Source: Streptomyces sp. NBC_00250 (GTDB taxonomy: Bacteria > Actinomycetota > Actinomycetes > Streptomycetales > Streptomycetaceae). From it: 64,000 bases of DNA. Below the pieces are notes generated by a model. The model ran no database searches and was not told the origin of the DNA. It was given only the letters and a program-made list of their open reading frames with translations. This document shows positions 43,680 through 52,468 of the stretch, piece by piece (position 1 is the stretch's first letter; each line of letters starts with the position of its first letter). Made by a program: the position numbers and the translations under genes. The DNA is taken from NCBI RefSeq assembly GCF_036192275.1, contig NZ_CP108088.1, positions 8,914,001-8,978,000 on the forward strand. Direction: 5' to 3'.

Positions 43680-46600
43680 TCACGGCACCGGCTCCCCGTT
43701 GGCCAGCTTGAAGCGCTCGGGGAAGACCTCTTTGCCGCCCATGCGCCACTCGATCGACTTCCAGGTACGCTGGCCCAGCCTGACCGCCGTGCGCAGCTTT
43801 ATCATCTCCCACGCGGTTCCGTAGCCGCTGGACCGGATCAACTTCCAGTCACTGTTGCTGATCGTCTCACCTCGCTGCAGCAGACGCTGGATCGCCTCGT
43901 CGGCGTTGGCGGCGCCGGCGACACCGTCCAGGGAGACCGTCAGCCGCACGTTGGGGTTGGACACCGACCTCTCGACTCCGACCGTCCAGATCGGACGCTC
44001 GCCCATACCCATGTCCCGTGGCAGGTTCGTGCCGTAGGCGTCGTTGTTGAACGTCTTGGCTCCGATCGACTCCGCCAGGTCGTCCGCGTAGGGGTTGATG
44101 CCGAGGACGACGTGGTCCCCGTCCTTCACCAGGCCCTCGAGGATCTCCTCGATGCACTCCTGAGGTGAGCTCTGGGCGGCGAACGCCCGAACGCCGACGG
44201 CCGGCCCCGCCCTCGAAGCGGCGGATTCGCACGCCTCGTACACCGCCTGCATGATCTTGCTGGCGATGCCCGCGACGGCGACTTCGGAGAACCGAAGGGT
44301 GCGCAGAGCCGCCCACGCGTCGATGAATCCGATTCCGGTCCTGGCGGCGGCGTCCATCGCCCGGACGGCGTCCGCGATCGGGCGGATGATCTTGCCCGCG
44401 AACAGCGACGCCACATCCACCACGGCCCAGGCGCAACCGCCCCAGCTCCCGTTCTCACCACCAGGGGTGAGTTTCTGGGCGCATCGGATCCAGCTGCCGA
44501 AGAGGATGTCGATGGGGTCGACGCCCTGCTGGTACTCACCGATCGTGATGGTGTGCGTGACCTCGGTGTACTGCGTGTCCGTCTTGTGCGGTCCCAGGTA
44601 CAGCGTGTTCCCGGAGTAGCACGAGTTCTCCCAGACCTCCGTACGGCACAGGTACAGGTCGAGGTCGGCCTTGTACCCGATCCTCTGGGTCATCGTGCAG
44701 TCGCCGTCGTAGAAGAGCTGGTCCCACCAACCGTCGCAGCCCTCCGTCTTCTTGAGGATCTGCGGTTCGCCGACCTTCTCGATGCTGTTGACGACGTAGA
44801 ACACGCCACCGATGAGTCCGCCGGCCTCGTCCGGGACCGTCCCGGTCTCGATCTGCCCGGTGTTCCCCGCGTTCTCGGCCTGCGTCGCGGCTTGCTGGGC
44901 CGACTCGGCGTACGCCTGGGCGTCCTTGGCGGCTTCCTCCGCCGCCGTCGCCGCGGCGTCGGCCCGCTCGGCGGCGGCCCTCGCCTGGCTCGCGGACTCC
45001 TCCGCCTGCGTGGCGGCCGCGCGGGCGGCGGCGGCGTCGAGGGCGGCGGCATCGGCGGACGTGCGGGCGGCCTCGGCGTAGCCTTCGGCACGGCCCGCGG
45101 CCTTGTCGGCGGCCGCCGCGTCGGCGGTGGCCTGCCGGCCGTACTCGATGGTGCGGGCCAGTGACTGCTGCGCCTTCGCCGCGGCGGTCGCCGCTGCGGC
45201 CGCGTAGGTCAGTGCCTCCTTCGAGTAGCCGCGGGCGTCCGCGGCGTGCTTGGAGGCGTTCGCCGCGTGCTGGTACGCGGCCTTGGCGTCGCCCTGTGCC
45301 TGGTCGGCGATGACCTGGGCGGCAGCCGCTTCCTCGGCCGCGTTCGCGGCGTGGGCGTCCGCGACGGCCTTCTGCTGCTCGGCGATGGTCTTCGCCGCCT
45401 GGCCGGACAGGACCACCAGAGAAGCGGCCGAGTCCTTGGTGACGTACGGCGAGCCGAGCTGGATCGCGTCGTTCGCGGGAGCCGCGACCTGTGCGGCCGA
45501 GTTCCCGGCGTCCACCGCCGCCTGCGCGGTGACGTAGGCGAACCCTGCCGCCTTCGCCGCGGCGACGGTGGCCTTGTCGGCCTCGACCTGCGCCGCGTCC
45601 GCCTCCGCCTTGGCCGTCTTCGCGTGTGCCTCAGCCTCGTCGGCCGCCTTGACCGACAGCGCGGCCTCGGCCGAGGCGTGCTCGGAGGCGTCGATGGCGT
45701 CGGCAGCGGCGCTGGTCGCGGTGCGCACCGCGGCGTCCGCGCGCAGCTTGGCCGCCTGCGCCTCGTCCGCGGCTGCCCGGGACCGCTTGGCGGCGGCCTC
45801 CGCGCGGGTCGCCGCCGCGTCCGCGTCCGCTGCCGCCTGGGTGGCCGCGTCGGCCGCGGTGCGGGCCCGGCCGGCCGCCGCCTCGGCGTCGTCCGCGTGC
45901 CCGTCGGCCTCGTTGGCCGCCGCCCGCGCGGCGTCCGCCGCGTCCCCCGCTTCCAGGGATTCGGCGTAGGCCTTCTTGGCATCGGCCTTGGCGCGTTCCG
46001 CGTCGGCCTTCTGCTGGGCGTCCCACGCGTCGTCGCGCAGTTCCCTGGCACGATCCCGGGCGGTCTCGGCGTCCTTCTTCCGGGCCACCGCGGTGGCCTC
46101 CGACGCCTCGGCCTCGCCCTTGGCGGTCTCGGCGTTGACCGCTTCGGCTTCCGCGGTCTGCCGGTGCTGGGCCGCCTCCGCCTTCTTGAGGTCGGCGGTC
46201 TCCTTCTCCTTCTTCGCCGTGGCCTCTTCGGCCTCGGCCTTCAGCCGCTTGGCGTGCGCGTCAGCCGCCGCCGCCTTCGCGTCCGCCTCCGCGACCAGGG
46301 ACTCGGCGAGCTTGGCCTCGGCCAGCTCCTTGTCCTTCTTGGCGTTGTCGCGGTGCAGCTTGGCCGCGTCCGCGGCAGCCTTGGCCTGCAGTTCGGCCCG
46401 GTAGGCCGCCTGCTTGCGGAACTCCGCCTTCGACTGCGCGGCCTGCGCGAGCGCCCGCTGGGCGATCGTGGCGCTGTCCGAGGCAGCCGCCCGGGTGGCC
46501 GCCTCGGCGGTCTCGCCGGCCTTCACCAGCGCCGTGACCGCGGCCGCCGCACCCTGAGTGACCTGCGCCTTCTGCTGGCCCACCAGCAGACCGCGGCCCC

Positions 46601-48347
46601 GCGGCGACCCGTTGGCGTCCGCGATCGCGTACGCGGCCTGTTCGGCGGTGGCGCTGGAGGTCTGGGCGGTCGTCGCAGCCGTCGCCTGGCTCTTGAGTCT
46701 GGCCAGCTCGGCCGCCGCCCCCGCGCGCGCGGCACTCAGCCGCTGCGAAGCCTTGGTGAACTCCGTCGACGGCGGAACACTGCCGTTGTGCTCGGAGACC
46801 TTGAACAGCACCTTCTGCGTGGCAGCGGTGCTGCAGGCGGCCGCGAGCGCGTCCTGCCCCGCGGTGTACGTGGGGAAGTTCAGGCACTTGTTCGCCCCCA
46901 GGTTCTGCAGGGTGGCGCCGGCCCGGACACCGAACTTCCACACCTGCATGGGCGTGCCGTTGCAGGTCCAGATCTGGATCTTCGTCTGGTTGGTCGCGAC
47001 GTCGAGGCACTTCTGCGAGTTCACGTTCTGCAGGCTGTAGCCCTCGCCGTAACTCCCGTTGATCCTCCACTGCTGGGCGGCCGCCGTGGAACAGGCGACG
47101 ACCTCGACAGCCGTGCCGCTCGCCGTGCCGGAACCCTGCACGCCCAGGCACTTGCCGGTCGCGCCCGGGATCTGGACGGCCATCGGGGAGGAGCCGATCC
47201 AACCGATGCCGCCGGAGGACCAGTAGTCCTGCCAGCGGGTGATGTGGTCGGCGACCCACGAGTGGCCGAGCAACTTGCCCATCGACTCGGAGGCCAAGGT
47301 CAACGCCTGGACGGCGTTCTTGTTCGCGGTCAGGATGTCGTTGCGCTTGGCGGCCTGCGAGCCGATCTCCTGCTGCCACTCCGCCCCGGCGGTCGCGGAG
47401 ACCTCGCCCAGGACCTTCTCCGGGTCCATCGGATCACGCCACGCACAGGCGGCGAACCGGGACTTGAGGTCCTCGACCGCGACCCGGTGCTCGGCGGTAC
47501 CCGGCACCGGTGCCTTGCTCGGGAAGCCGCCCGAGCTCAGGAACATACGGGCGTTGTCCGCGCCGGTCGGCTCCAGACTCCAGTCCGTCAGGTGCTCGTA
47601 GGCGCTCCGGAGGGCGAGCTGTCGGTTCCAGTCCGGCAGGGACGGATCGGGGTCACCGCCGTACAGCGGCTGTCCCAGAGCCTTGACGGCCGCGATGGTC
47701 TCCGCGTCGGCCGGCGGAGTCGCGTCCTCGTAGAAGTCGCTCTCGTCCTTCCAGAACCGGTCGGCGATCCACGCCGTGAGGCCGGTCTGGGTGTGGAAGT
47801 CCTCACCGTCGTCACCGCTGGTCCCGGGCGGCCACTCGAAGTCGACGACGGAACCGAAGCCGCCCGGCGTCTGGAGCCCGGTTATCTTCCAGCTGTCGTG
47901 GAGCGTGTTGAGCCGGTCGAGCTCGACCAGCGCGGCATCCCGGTCCGACTTGTACGCGGTGGCGAGCGGAGTGTTCTCCCAATAGTCCCGGTCGGCCAGC
48001 TCCCGCAGCCGCTCCGGACTCTGGTTGAGCCCGTCCTGCGCGGTGCCGGCCATGGCCGGACCACCCAGCCGCAGGACGTCGCTCATCAGGCACTGGTCCT
48101 GCCGCAACTGCTCGGCGGCGGTGTCCTCGTACCAGTCGTAGTCGGCGACCGGCTCGATCTGCGGCGCCGTGTAGTCGCTGCTCACACCCACCCCGGCCAC
48201 CACGGCCATGGCGAGCAACGGCGGGAGCAGACGGCTGGTCAAGCGGGAAAGTCGATGCAAGGGTTTGAAAGAGCCTGGGGGTCTGGAGCGCAATGGAGTA
48301 CCACTTCTGATCAGGGAGCCGACCGAAGGATGCGGCGCGGCCGACAT
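43680..48347 (-). CDS. Giant secreted modular protein with ricin-type lectin region, coiled-coil stalk and C-terminal toxin-like domain
   Basis: A 1555-residue protein. A signal/anchor segment is at about residues 38-58 (SRLLPPLLAMAVVAGVGVSS). An N-terminal region to about 385 is unassigned. A ricin B-type lectin region follows at about 386-510 (GKCLGVQGSGTASG, then CSTAAAQQWRI and CLDVATNQTKIQIWTC, with QxW-type motifs). From about 526 to 1155 lies an Ala-, Glu- and Lys-rich coiled coil. A Cys-containing region follows (GCDGWWDQLFYDGDC, then CRTEVWENSCYSGN). The last 145 residues, from GDHVVLGINPYADDLAESIG on (about residue 1414), including PIWTVGVERSVSNPNVRLTV and GTAWEMIKLRTAVRLG, resemble a polymorphic-toxin domain I recall as type 27 (not checked). 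ATG 48347 has a GAGG about 10 bases upstream. An alternative is a structural surface protein. Confidence 0.78.
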   Translation of the reverse strand: MSAAPHPSVGSLIRSGTPLRSRPPGSFKPLHRLSRLTSRLLPPLLAMAVVAGVGVSSDYTAPQIEPVADYDWYEDTAAEQLRQDQCLMSDVLRLGGPAMAGTAQDGLNQSPERLRELADRDYWENTPLATAYKSDRDAALVELDRLNTLHDSWKITGLQTPGGFGSVVDFEWPPGTSGDDGEDFHTQTGLTAWIADRFWKDESDFYEDATPPADAETIAAVKALGQPLYGGDPDPSLPDWNRQLALRSAYEHLTDWSLEPTGADNARMFLSSGGFPSKAPVPGTAEHRVAVEDLKSRFAACAWRDPMDPEKVLGEVSATAGAEWQQEIGSQAAKRNDILTANKNAVQALTLASESMGKLLGHSWVADHITRWQDYWSSGGIGWIGSSPMAVQIPGATGKCLGVQGSGTASGTAVEVVACSTAAAQQWRINGSYGEGYSLQNVNSQKCLDVATNQTKIQIWTCNGTPMQVWKFGVRAGATLQNLGANKCLNFPTYTAGQDALAAACSTAATQKVLFKVSEHNGSVPPSTEFTKASQRLSAARAGAAAELARLKSQATAATTAQTSSATAEQAAYAIADANGSPRGRGLLVGQQKAQVTQGAAAAVTALVKAGETAEAATRAAASDSATIAQRALAQAAQSKAEFRKQAAYRAELQAKAAADAAKLHRDNAKKDKELAEAKLAESLVAEADAKAAAADAHAKRLKAEAEEATAKKEKETADLKKAEAAQHRQTAEAEAVNAETAKGEAEASEATAVARKKDAETARDRARELRDDAWDAQQKADAERAKADAKKAYAESLEAGDAADAARAAANEADGHADDAEAAAGRARTAADAATQAAADADAAATRAEAAAKRSRAAADEAQAAKLRADAAVRTATSAAADAIDASEHASAEAALSVKAADEAEAHAKTAKAEADAAQVEADKATVAAAKAAGFAYVTAQAAVDAGNSAAQVAAPANDAIQLGSPYVTKDSAASLVVLSGQAAKTIAEQQKAVADAHAANAAEEAAAAQVIADQAQGDAKAAYQHAANASKHAADARGYSKEALTYAAAAATAAAKAQQSLARTIEYGRQATADAAAADKAAGRAEGYAEAARTSADAAALDAAAARAAATQAEESASQARAAAERADAAATAAEEAAKDAQAYAESAQQAATQAENAGNTGQIETGTVPDEAGGLIGGVFYVVNSIEKVGEPQILKKTEGCDGWWDQLFYDGDCTMTQRIGYKADLDLYLCRTEVWENSCYSGNTLYLGPHKTDTQYTEVTHTITIGEYQQGVDPIDILFGSWIRCAQKLTPGGENGSWGGCAWAVVDVASLFAGKIIRPIADAVRAMDAAARTGIGFIDAWAALRTLRFSEVAVAGIASKIMQAVYEACESAASRAGPAVGVRAFAAQSSPQECIEEILEGLVKDGDHVVLGINPYADDLAESIGAKTFNNDAYGTNLPRDMGMGERPIWTVGVERSVSNPNVRLTVSLDGVAGAANADEAIQRLLQRGETISNSDWKLIRSSGYGTAWEMIKLRTAVRLGQRTWKSIEWRMGGKEVFPERFKLANGEPVP

Positions 48348-48732
48348 GACTCAGCGGCCTCAAGTCCTCGCACCTGACGGCCACTCAAATAGCGTGTCCG
48401 GAACGGATGTTGAACAGGTGTCCGAACCTGGGGGCAGGATGCTACCCAGAGAGCGTCAGGCTTGGATAGAGGATGATCTTCCCCGGCGGGGGAGTCGAGC
48501 GGACCAGGGGCGGCGGGGGCGGCCCGGCGTGCTGCGACAGCGGCGGTCTCGACGGCAGTCTCGACGCGATGCAGTACGGGCGTCCCCACCGTGCCGTCCT
48601 GAGATGGCGGCACCTGGCTATTGCCCCACTTGGCTCGTGCCCCACCTGGCTCGTACCCCTGGCTCGGGCCCCACTCACCCAGCCCGGGATCCTGCCGCGG
48701 GGATTGCCCTGATCGCCGCCGGCCGCAACGCG
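48348..48732. other. About 385 bases between the giant protein and a nucleotidyltransferase-like gene
   Basis: No gene is supported here. The left 120 bases must hold the promoter of the giant gene on the minus strand. Several frames are open but show no motifs. The plus strand contains a short TGGCTCGTGCCC repeat around 48625-48665. Confidence 0.5.
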
Positions 48733-49287
48733 TCAGCTCCCGGAGGCAGCAGCCACCGAATCGACGACACCGCGCCAGGACCTGCGACAGCCCTCGCGAC
48801 GCGGACCGCCGACCAGGTCGAGGATCCCTGATGCCGCAATGGGGTCGCCCGCATCAGCGAGATCGTCCAGGGCGTCCGTCAGCCCGTACCTCTTTGTCTC
48901 CACTGTCTCCGGTGCCGGCGGCGGCGGACCCTCGCGGAGGTCCGCCTCGGCCAGGGCGCGAGCGCGTCCGGCCTCCCCATCCGTGTCGACCAGGACGAGA
49001 CCGGTGGCACACATGCTCTGCAGGACCGCACGACGTGCGGCTACGTCCGCAGCGAAGAGGTCCACGAGACCGGCACGGGTGTGGATGAAGAGCTCCACGA
49101 CGCGCCCCTCGAACCGGATCGTCTCCCGGCAGGCCTCGCCACCGTCCCCGATGAGCACAGCGATGTCCAGGTCGCTGCCGGCAGTGGCTCGCCCCGCAGT
49201 GGGCGACCCGGCAAGGACCACGCCGAGCGCATCGGGGAAAGGGTCACGCGCGAGCCGTCGAGCCTGGTCAACGGGGTCCGGAGTCAT
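48733..49287 (-). CDS. Nucleotidyltransferase-domain protein, possibly C-terminally truncated
   Basis: 184 residues. The nucleotidyltransferase signature is GSPTAGRATAGSDLDIAVLI, with Gly-Ser and Asp-x-Asp motifs at about residues 27-45 and a third Asp/Glu in RVVELFIHT. The family transfers nucleotides to proteins or small molecules, or forms MNT/HEPN pairs. After LTDALDDLADAGDP the sequence becomes Arg-rich and unlike the usual helical C-terminus, as if a frameshift or deletion truncated it. ATG 49287 is chosen because the upstream frame runs into other genes. Confidence 0.6.
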   Translation of the reverse strand: MTPDPVDQARRLARDPFPDALGVVLAGSPTAGRATAGSDLDIAVLIGDGGEACRETIRFEGRVVELFIHTRAGLVDLFAADVAARRAVLQSMCATGLVLVDTDGEAGRARALAEADLREGPPPPAPETVETKRYGLTDALDDLADAGDPIAASGILDLVGGPRREGCRRSWRGVVDSVAAASGS

Positions 49288-49581
49288 GACGGTCAGGTTT
49301 TCAGGCGCCTTGATCAACCGCGACTGTCTTTCCGCTGGCGCTTCCGCGCCCGTTCTTCTGTAACTGATGGGATTCGGCACCGGGCTCGGACCGGAGCGCA
49401 GCGGCGTACCCTGCCCGAACGCTTCAGGCCGCGGAAGACCGTGCATGAACGGCACCGGCTGAGGTCGACCGACGGGGACATGGGAGCGTCTGCTCCAGCA
49501 GGTCCAAGCTGGAACAGGCCGTCGGCTACATCTGAACCGGTAACTGTCCAACACCCACGACGACTCGTTCCGGAGACCCGC

Positions 49582-50622
49582 ATGACCCGCATGACCCGCG
49601 CCACACCCCCGCGTCCCTACGACGTCGAGGCGCTGTTTCCCGCCCTCGCCGACTACCGGCGCACGGCGACGCGTCTGCACCCCCGCCCCGGCGACCCGAA
49701 TGTCCAGGAGAGTTCCGTCGCCGGCCCCATGCTGTGGCCGGCCGACGAGCCCTGGCCGGTGTGCACCGCCATCCACCCCAAAGGAACCGGGCACCTGCTC
49801 GCCGACGTGCGCCGCGCGCGCCGAATCCACGCTGCCGCCGAGGGACGAAGGAAGACCGACCAGGAGATCGCACTCCTCGCCACGCTCCAGGCAGGCCTCC
49901 ACGACCCCACCATCGGCGAAGCGGACCCCATCCCCATGCTGGCCGTAGCGCAGCTTTGGGGACGCGACATCCCCGACTTCACCGGACCCGAGGGACACGA
50001 CCTCCTCCAGGTCTTCTGGTGCCCCTTCGAAGTACACGGCCCCGGTGAAAGCGTCGACGTCGTACTGAAGTGGCGCCGCAGCGAAGACATCGGCGCGACC
50101 CTCACCGAACAGCCCGAGCCGGTCGTCGTCGGATCACCCGAGTGCGTGCCACGGCCCTGCGAAGTCCACCCCGAGCAGATCATCGAGCACGAATACCTCG
50201 GCCTGCTCCCAGGGGACATCCAGGAAGCCATTGCGACATGGGAGGAAGACCTCCTCGACGAGCACGAAGAGGAAGGGGAAGGGGAAGGGGAAGGGGAAGG
50301 GGAATCAAACTTCCCCACCGAGTACACCAGCGACCTCTCCCTCGCACCAGGCTGGAAGGTCGGCGGCTTCGCCACCTGGCACCTCACCGACCCCCGCCCC
50401 GTCCACTGCACCGTCTGCGGCACCTCCATGCCACCGCTCCTCACCACCCACTACGTCGAATGGGACCCCGCATCGCAGAGCTGGGCCCCTCGCGAAGACC
50501 TCCGTCCCGACCTGAACCGGCACGTCATCACCCCCACCGGCGTGTACCTGGGGCGTGGCTACATGCGCATCCACGCCTGCCCCACCGATCAGTTCCACCC
50601 CCACCACCTCTCCTTCCAGTAG
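49582..50622 (+). CDS. Uncharacterised protein with repeat-encoded Glu-Gly tract
   Basis: 346 residues with no signal peptide. It contains ESSVAGPMLWPADEPWPVC, LLQVFWCPFEVHGPGESVDV, an acidic EEEGEGEGEGEGES tract at about residues 228-245 and a late VHCTVCGTSMPPLLTT with a CxxC. I cannot name the family, though the WP.DEPWP.C and WCP patterns resemble DUF1963-like proteins. The first of two close ATG codons (49582 and 49591) is used. The tract is encoded by GGGGAA repeats. Confidence 0.7.
   Translation: MTRMTRATPPRPYDVEALFPALADYRRTATRLHPRPGDPNVQESSVAGPMLWPADEPWPVCTAIHPKGTGHLLADVRRARRIHAAAEGRRKTDQEIALLATLQAGLHDPTIGEADPIPMLAVAQLWGRDIPDFTGPEGHDLLQVFWCPFEVHGPGESVDVVLKWRRSEDIGATLTEQPEPVVVGSPECVPRPCEVHPEQIIEHEYLGLLPGDIQEAIATWEEDLLDEHEEEGEGEGEGEGESNFPTEYTSDLSLAPGWKVGGFATWHLTDPRPVHCTVCGTSMPPLLTTHYVEWDPASQSWAPREDLRPDLNRHVITPTGVYLGRGYMRIHACPTDQFHPHHLSFQ
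50275..50304 (+). repeat. Hexanucleotide repeat GGGGAA, five units, within a coding region
   Basis: Five perfect GGGGAA units (50275-50304) preceded by GAGGAA encode Gly-Glu pairs in the gene at 49582-50622. The 6-base period means slippage changes length without shifting frame. Confidence 0.9.
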
Positions 50623-51353
50623 TCCTGGACCTGCGTGGGCTGCACTGCACGTGGCAGCGGCACCCAAACGCCCCCACCGCATCATGACCATCCAAGGCGA
50701 CCACTCCGCCGGGGACGACCGACCTCGGCCATGACGCGTGGTGGGGCTGGAACGGCTGGGCAGACCACGGATTCGGCTGGCTACGGCGAGACGACCGGCG
50801 AGGACGACGGCAACGGTCCGCAGGGCACCGCTACGGTCCGTGCGGCTGGGATCTTGACTATCTGGGATTGGGAAGAGGAGACCGCCAGTTGGTTCGCCGA
50901 CCATGCCCCAGCAACCCATGCCCGCGTAGTGCCGTCACCGGAGCGGCAATGACAGGGGCGAAGCAGATGATCCTCTAGGCTCTGCTCGACAGGCGTTCGT
51001 CGCCCCGCAGTGTCTCGAACCCACCGCGGCCGTCCCTTGAGCCGGACACCCACTGCCGACGCCTGGGGATCCCTGCTCGCCGCGGCATTCCCCTCCGGCA
51101 ACGACCCGGGAACATGCCCTGTATCCGCTGTATGGGCATTAGGTTAGGCTGCCCTTGTCTGACGTGCGGGTTCGGGCGAGCGAGTTCGGGTTCGGGTGCC
51201 GCAGGTGGGAACACAGAGGACGGAACGGGCAGAGGCGGGGCGCAGGTGAGAGACGGTGATCGGGCTTGTGCACGTCGTGCGCTCGGTGGAGTGGGACGCC
51301 CATGCGAGTGACGGGGAACGCGGGTTCCGGACCGGCGCCTGAGACGAGGCACC
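50623..51353. other. About 730 bases with no supportable gene
   Basis: Frames of about 100 codons exist on both strands but lack recognisable motifs and ribosome sites. One plus-strand frame near 50735-50830 reads GHDAWWGWNGWADHGFGWLR, which is odd enough to note, but it ends without a family. The stretch also holds the iron-box-like sequence at 51139. Confidence 0.5.
51139..51157 (+). promoter_or_regulatory. Iron-box-like half site (DmdR/IdeR type)
   Basis: TTAGGTTAGGCTGCCCTTG matches the first 12 bases of the Streptomyces iron box (TTAGGTTAGGCTCACCTAA, from memory) but only part of the second half. It lies 215 bases before the membrane protein at 51354, too far for simple control unless the promoter is distant. 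It might be a real DmdR1 site or a chance match. Confidence 0.4.
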
Positions 51354-51836
51354 GTGGATAAGATCGCGGTCACGGCCGGAGCCCTTTACGTCATCGTCCT
51401 GCTTCGCGCCGGAGGGACGTTCGCCGTCGGGTGGCTCGCCGGCGCCGGTGCACGGCGCAGCAGGTTCGCCGGGCGGATCTCTTCGGCGAAGTTCCAGCGC
51501 GCCGAGCGCGCGATCCAGCGGTGGGGCGCACCGGTGGTGGCCGTCTCCTTCCTGACTGTCGGTTTCCAGACCGCCGCCAACTTCCTCGCGGGCAGCATGC
51601 GCATGCCGCTGCCGCGCTACCTCCCCGCCCTGTTCGTGGGCGGAGCGGCCTGGGCGCTGGTCTACGCGACGGCAGGGATCGGCGTGCTCGAAGTGCTGGG
51701 ACGACTCTTCGCCGAGCGGACGGCCCTCGGCGTGTCTGCCGTGGCTGCCCTCCTCCTCGCGGTGTGCGGGGTGGCGACGTACCTCAGGAGGAGAGCGGTC
51801 CCGTCCTCCGGTGACCCCGTGACCGACGAATCGTGA
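51354..51836 (+). CDS. Small membrane protein of the VTT/DedA-like type
   Basis: 160 residues with about four hydrophobic segments: KIAVTAGALYVIVLLRAGGT, APVVAVSFLTVGFQTAANFL, YLPALFVGGAAWALVYATAG and ALGVSAVAALLLAVCGVATY. The RWGAPVVAVSFLTVG...AGSMRMPLPRYL pattern is like the VTT (SNARE-associated) domain, in which a Gly/Arg loop faces the membrane. The family includes lipid scramblases. The GTG start at 51354 is weakly supported by a GACGAGG. Confidence 0.75.
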   Translation: MDKIAVTAGALYVIVLLRAGGTFAVGWLAGAGARRSRFAGRISSAKFQRAERAIQRWGAPVVAVSFLTVGFQTAANFLAGSMRMPLPRYLPALFVGGAAWALVYATAGIGVLEVLGRLFAERTALGVSAVAALLLAVCGVATYLRRRAVPSSGDPVTDES

Positions 51837-52468
51837 GCCCGTCGGCAAGGGCAGATGCCTCTACAGGCGCGACGTACACACGGTCTTAGCTCTTCTCGGA
51901 CGGGATCCGTAGGACGAAGTCGTGCGCGAAGCCGGGTTTCTTCGCCCCTCCTCCGTCCCGCCCGGCCTGACGGGCCGCAGGTGGGTGCCGGGTGGCGAGC
52001 AGGAGGCCGTTATCCGGGCCGGTACGCGTGGTCGGCCTCGCCACCTTAGACCAGCCTCCGACGATCGGTACGTGCTCCCCCGCCCGCAGGGATGGCCCCG
52101 TCTGCACCGCATGCTCAAGCGACGCCCTCGGTAGCTCACCGAACGGCGCGACGGCCGGTCTGTTGTCCGGACACGGCATGGAGAGGGAGCAGGAGCCGAC
52201 ATGTCGCCGGGGGAGTTGGGCGGTGGCGCGCCCACGGCCTATCGCTCCGCTCTGGCTCTCTGCGCGCGCAGCGAAACCCCGGAACGGGACCTGCCGGGAG
52301 ACCTGAAGACTCAGGCCGGAGCACGCTCCGGTCCTTCACGACGGCATCGCCCCTCGCCCACAGCGCGCTGCTAGGCTCCCCCCTCTGCTTGATCGTTTAC
52401 AGATCGTCTGTCGGGGGACGACGATTGGTCGCCCCCTCCATGGCGCACAGGGACTCGGGGGTCCGACC
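51837..52468. other. About 630 bases with no supportable gene
   Basis: No motif-bearing frame was found on either strand. A minus-strand frame at 51886-52179 ends in HDFVLRIPSEKS just before a stop, which looks like the start of an ATPase-type regulator in a decayed form, but this is too weak to call. The promoter of the lipoprotein gene must lie at the right end. Confidence 0.45.

Noticed and set aside
45246..48377. A plus-strand frame of more than 1000 codons opposite the giant secreted protein
   Set aside because: It is the mirror of an Ala-rich high-GC gene, made of Gly, Arg, Val and Leu with no motifs.
50635..50952. 105-codon plus-strand frame in the gap before the VTT-like gene
   Set aside because: No motif, no ribosome site, and the composition matches non-coding high-GC sequence.
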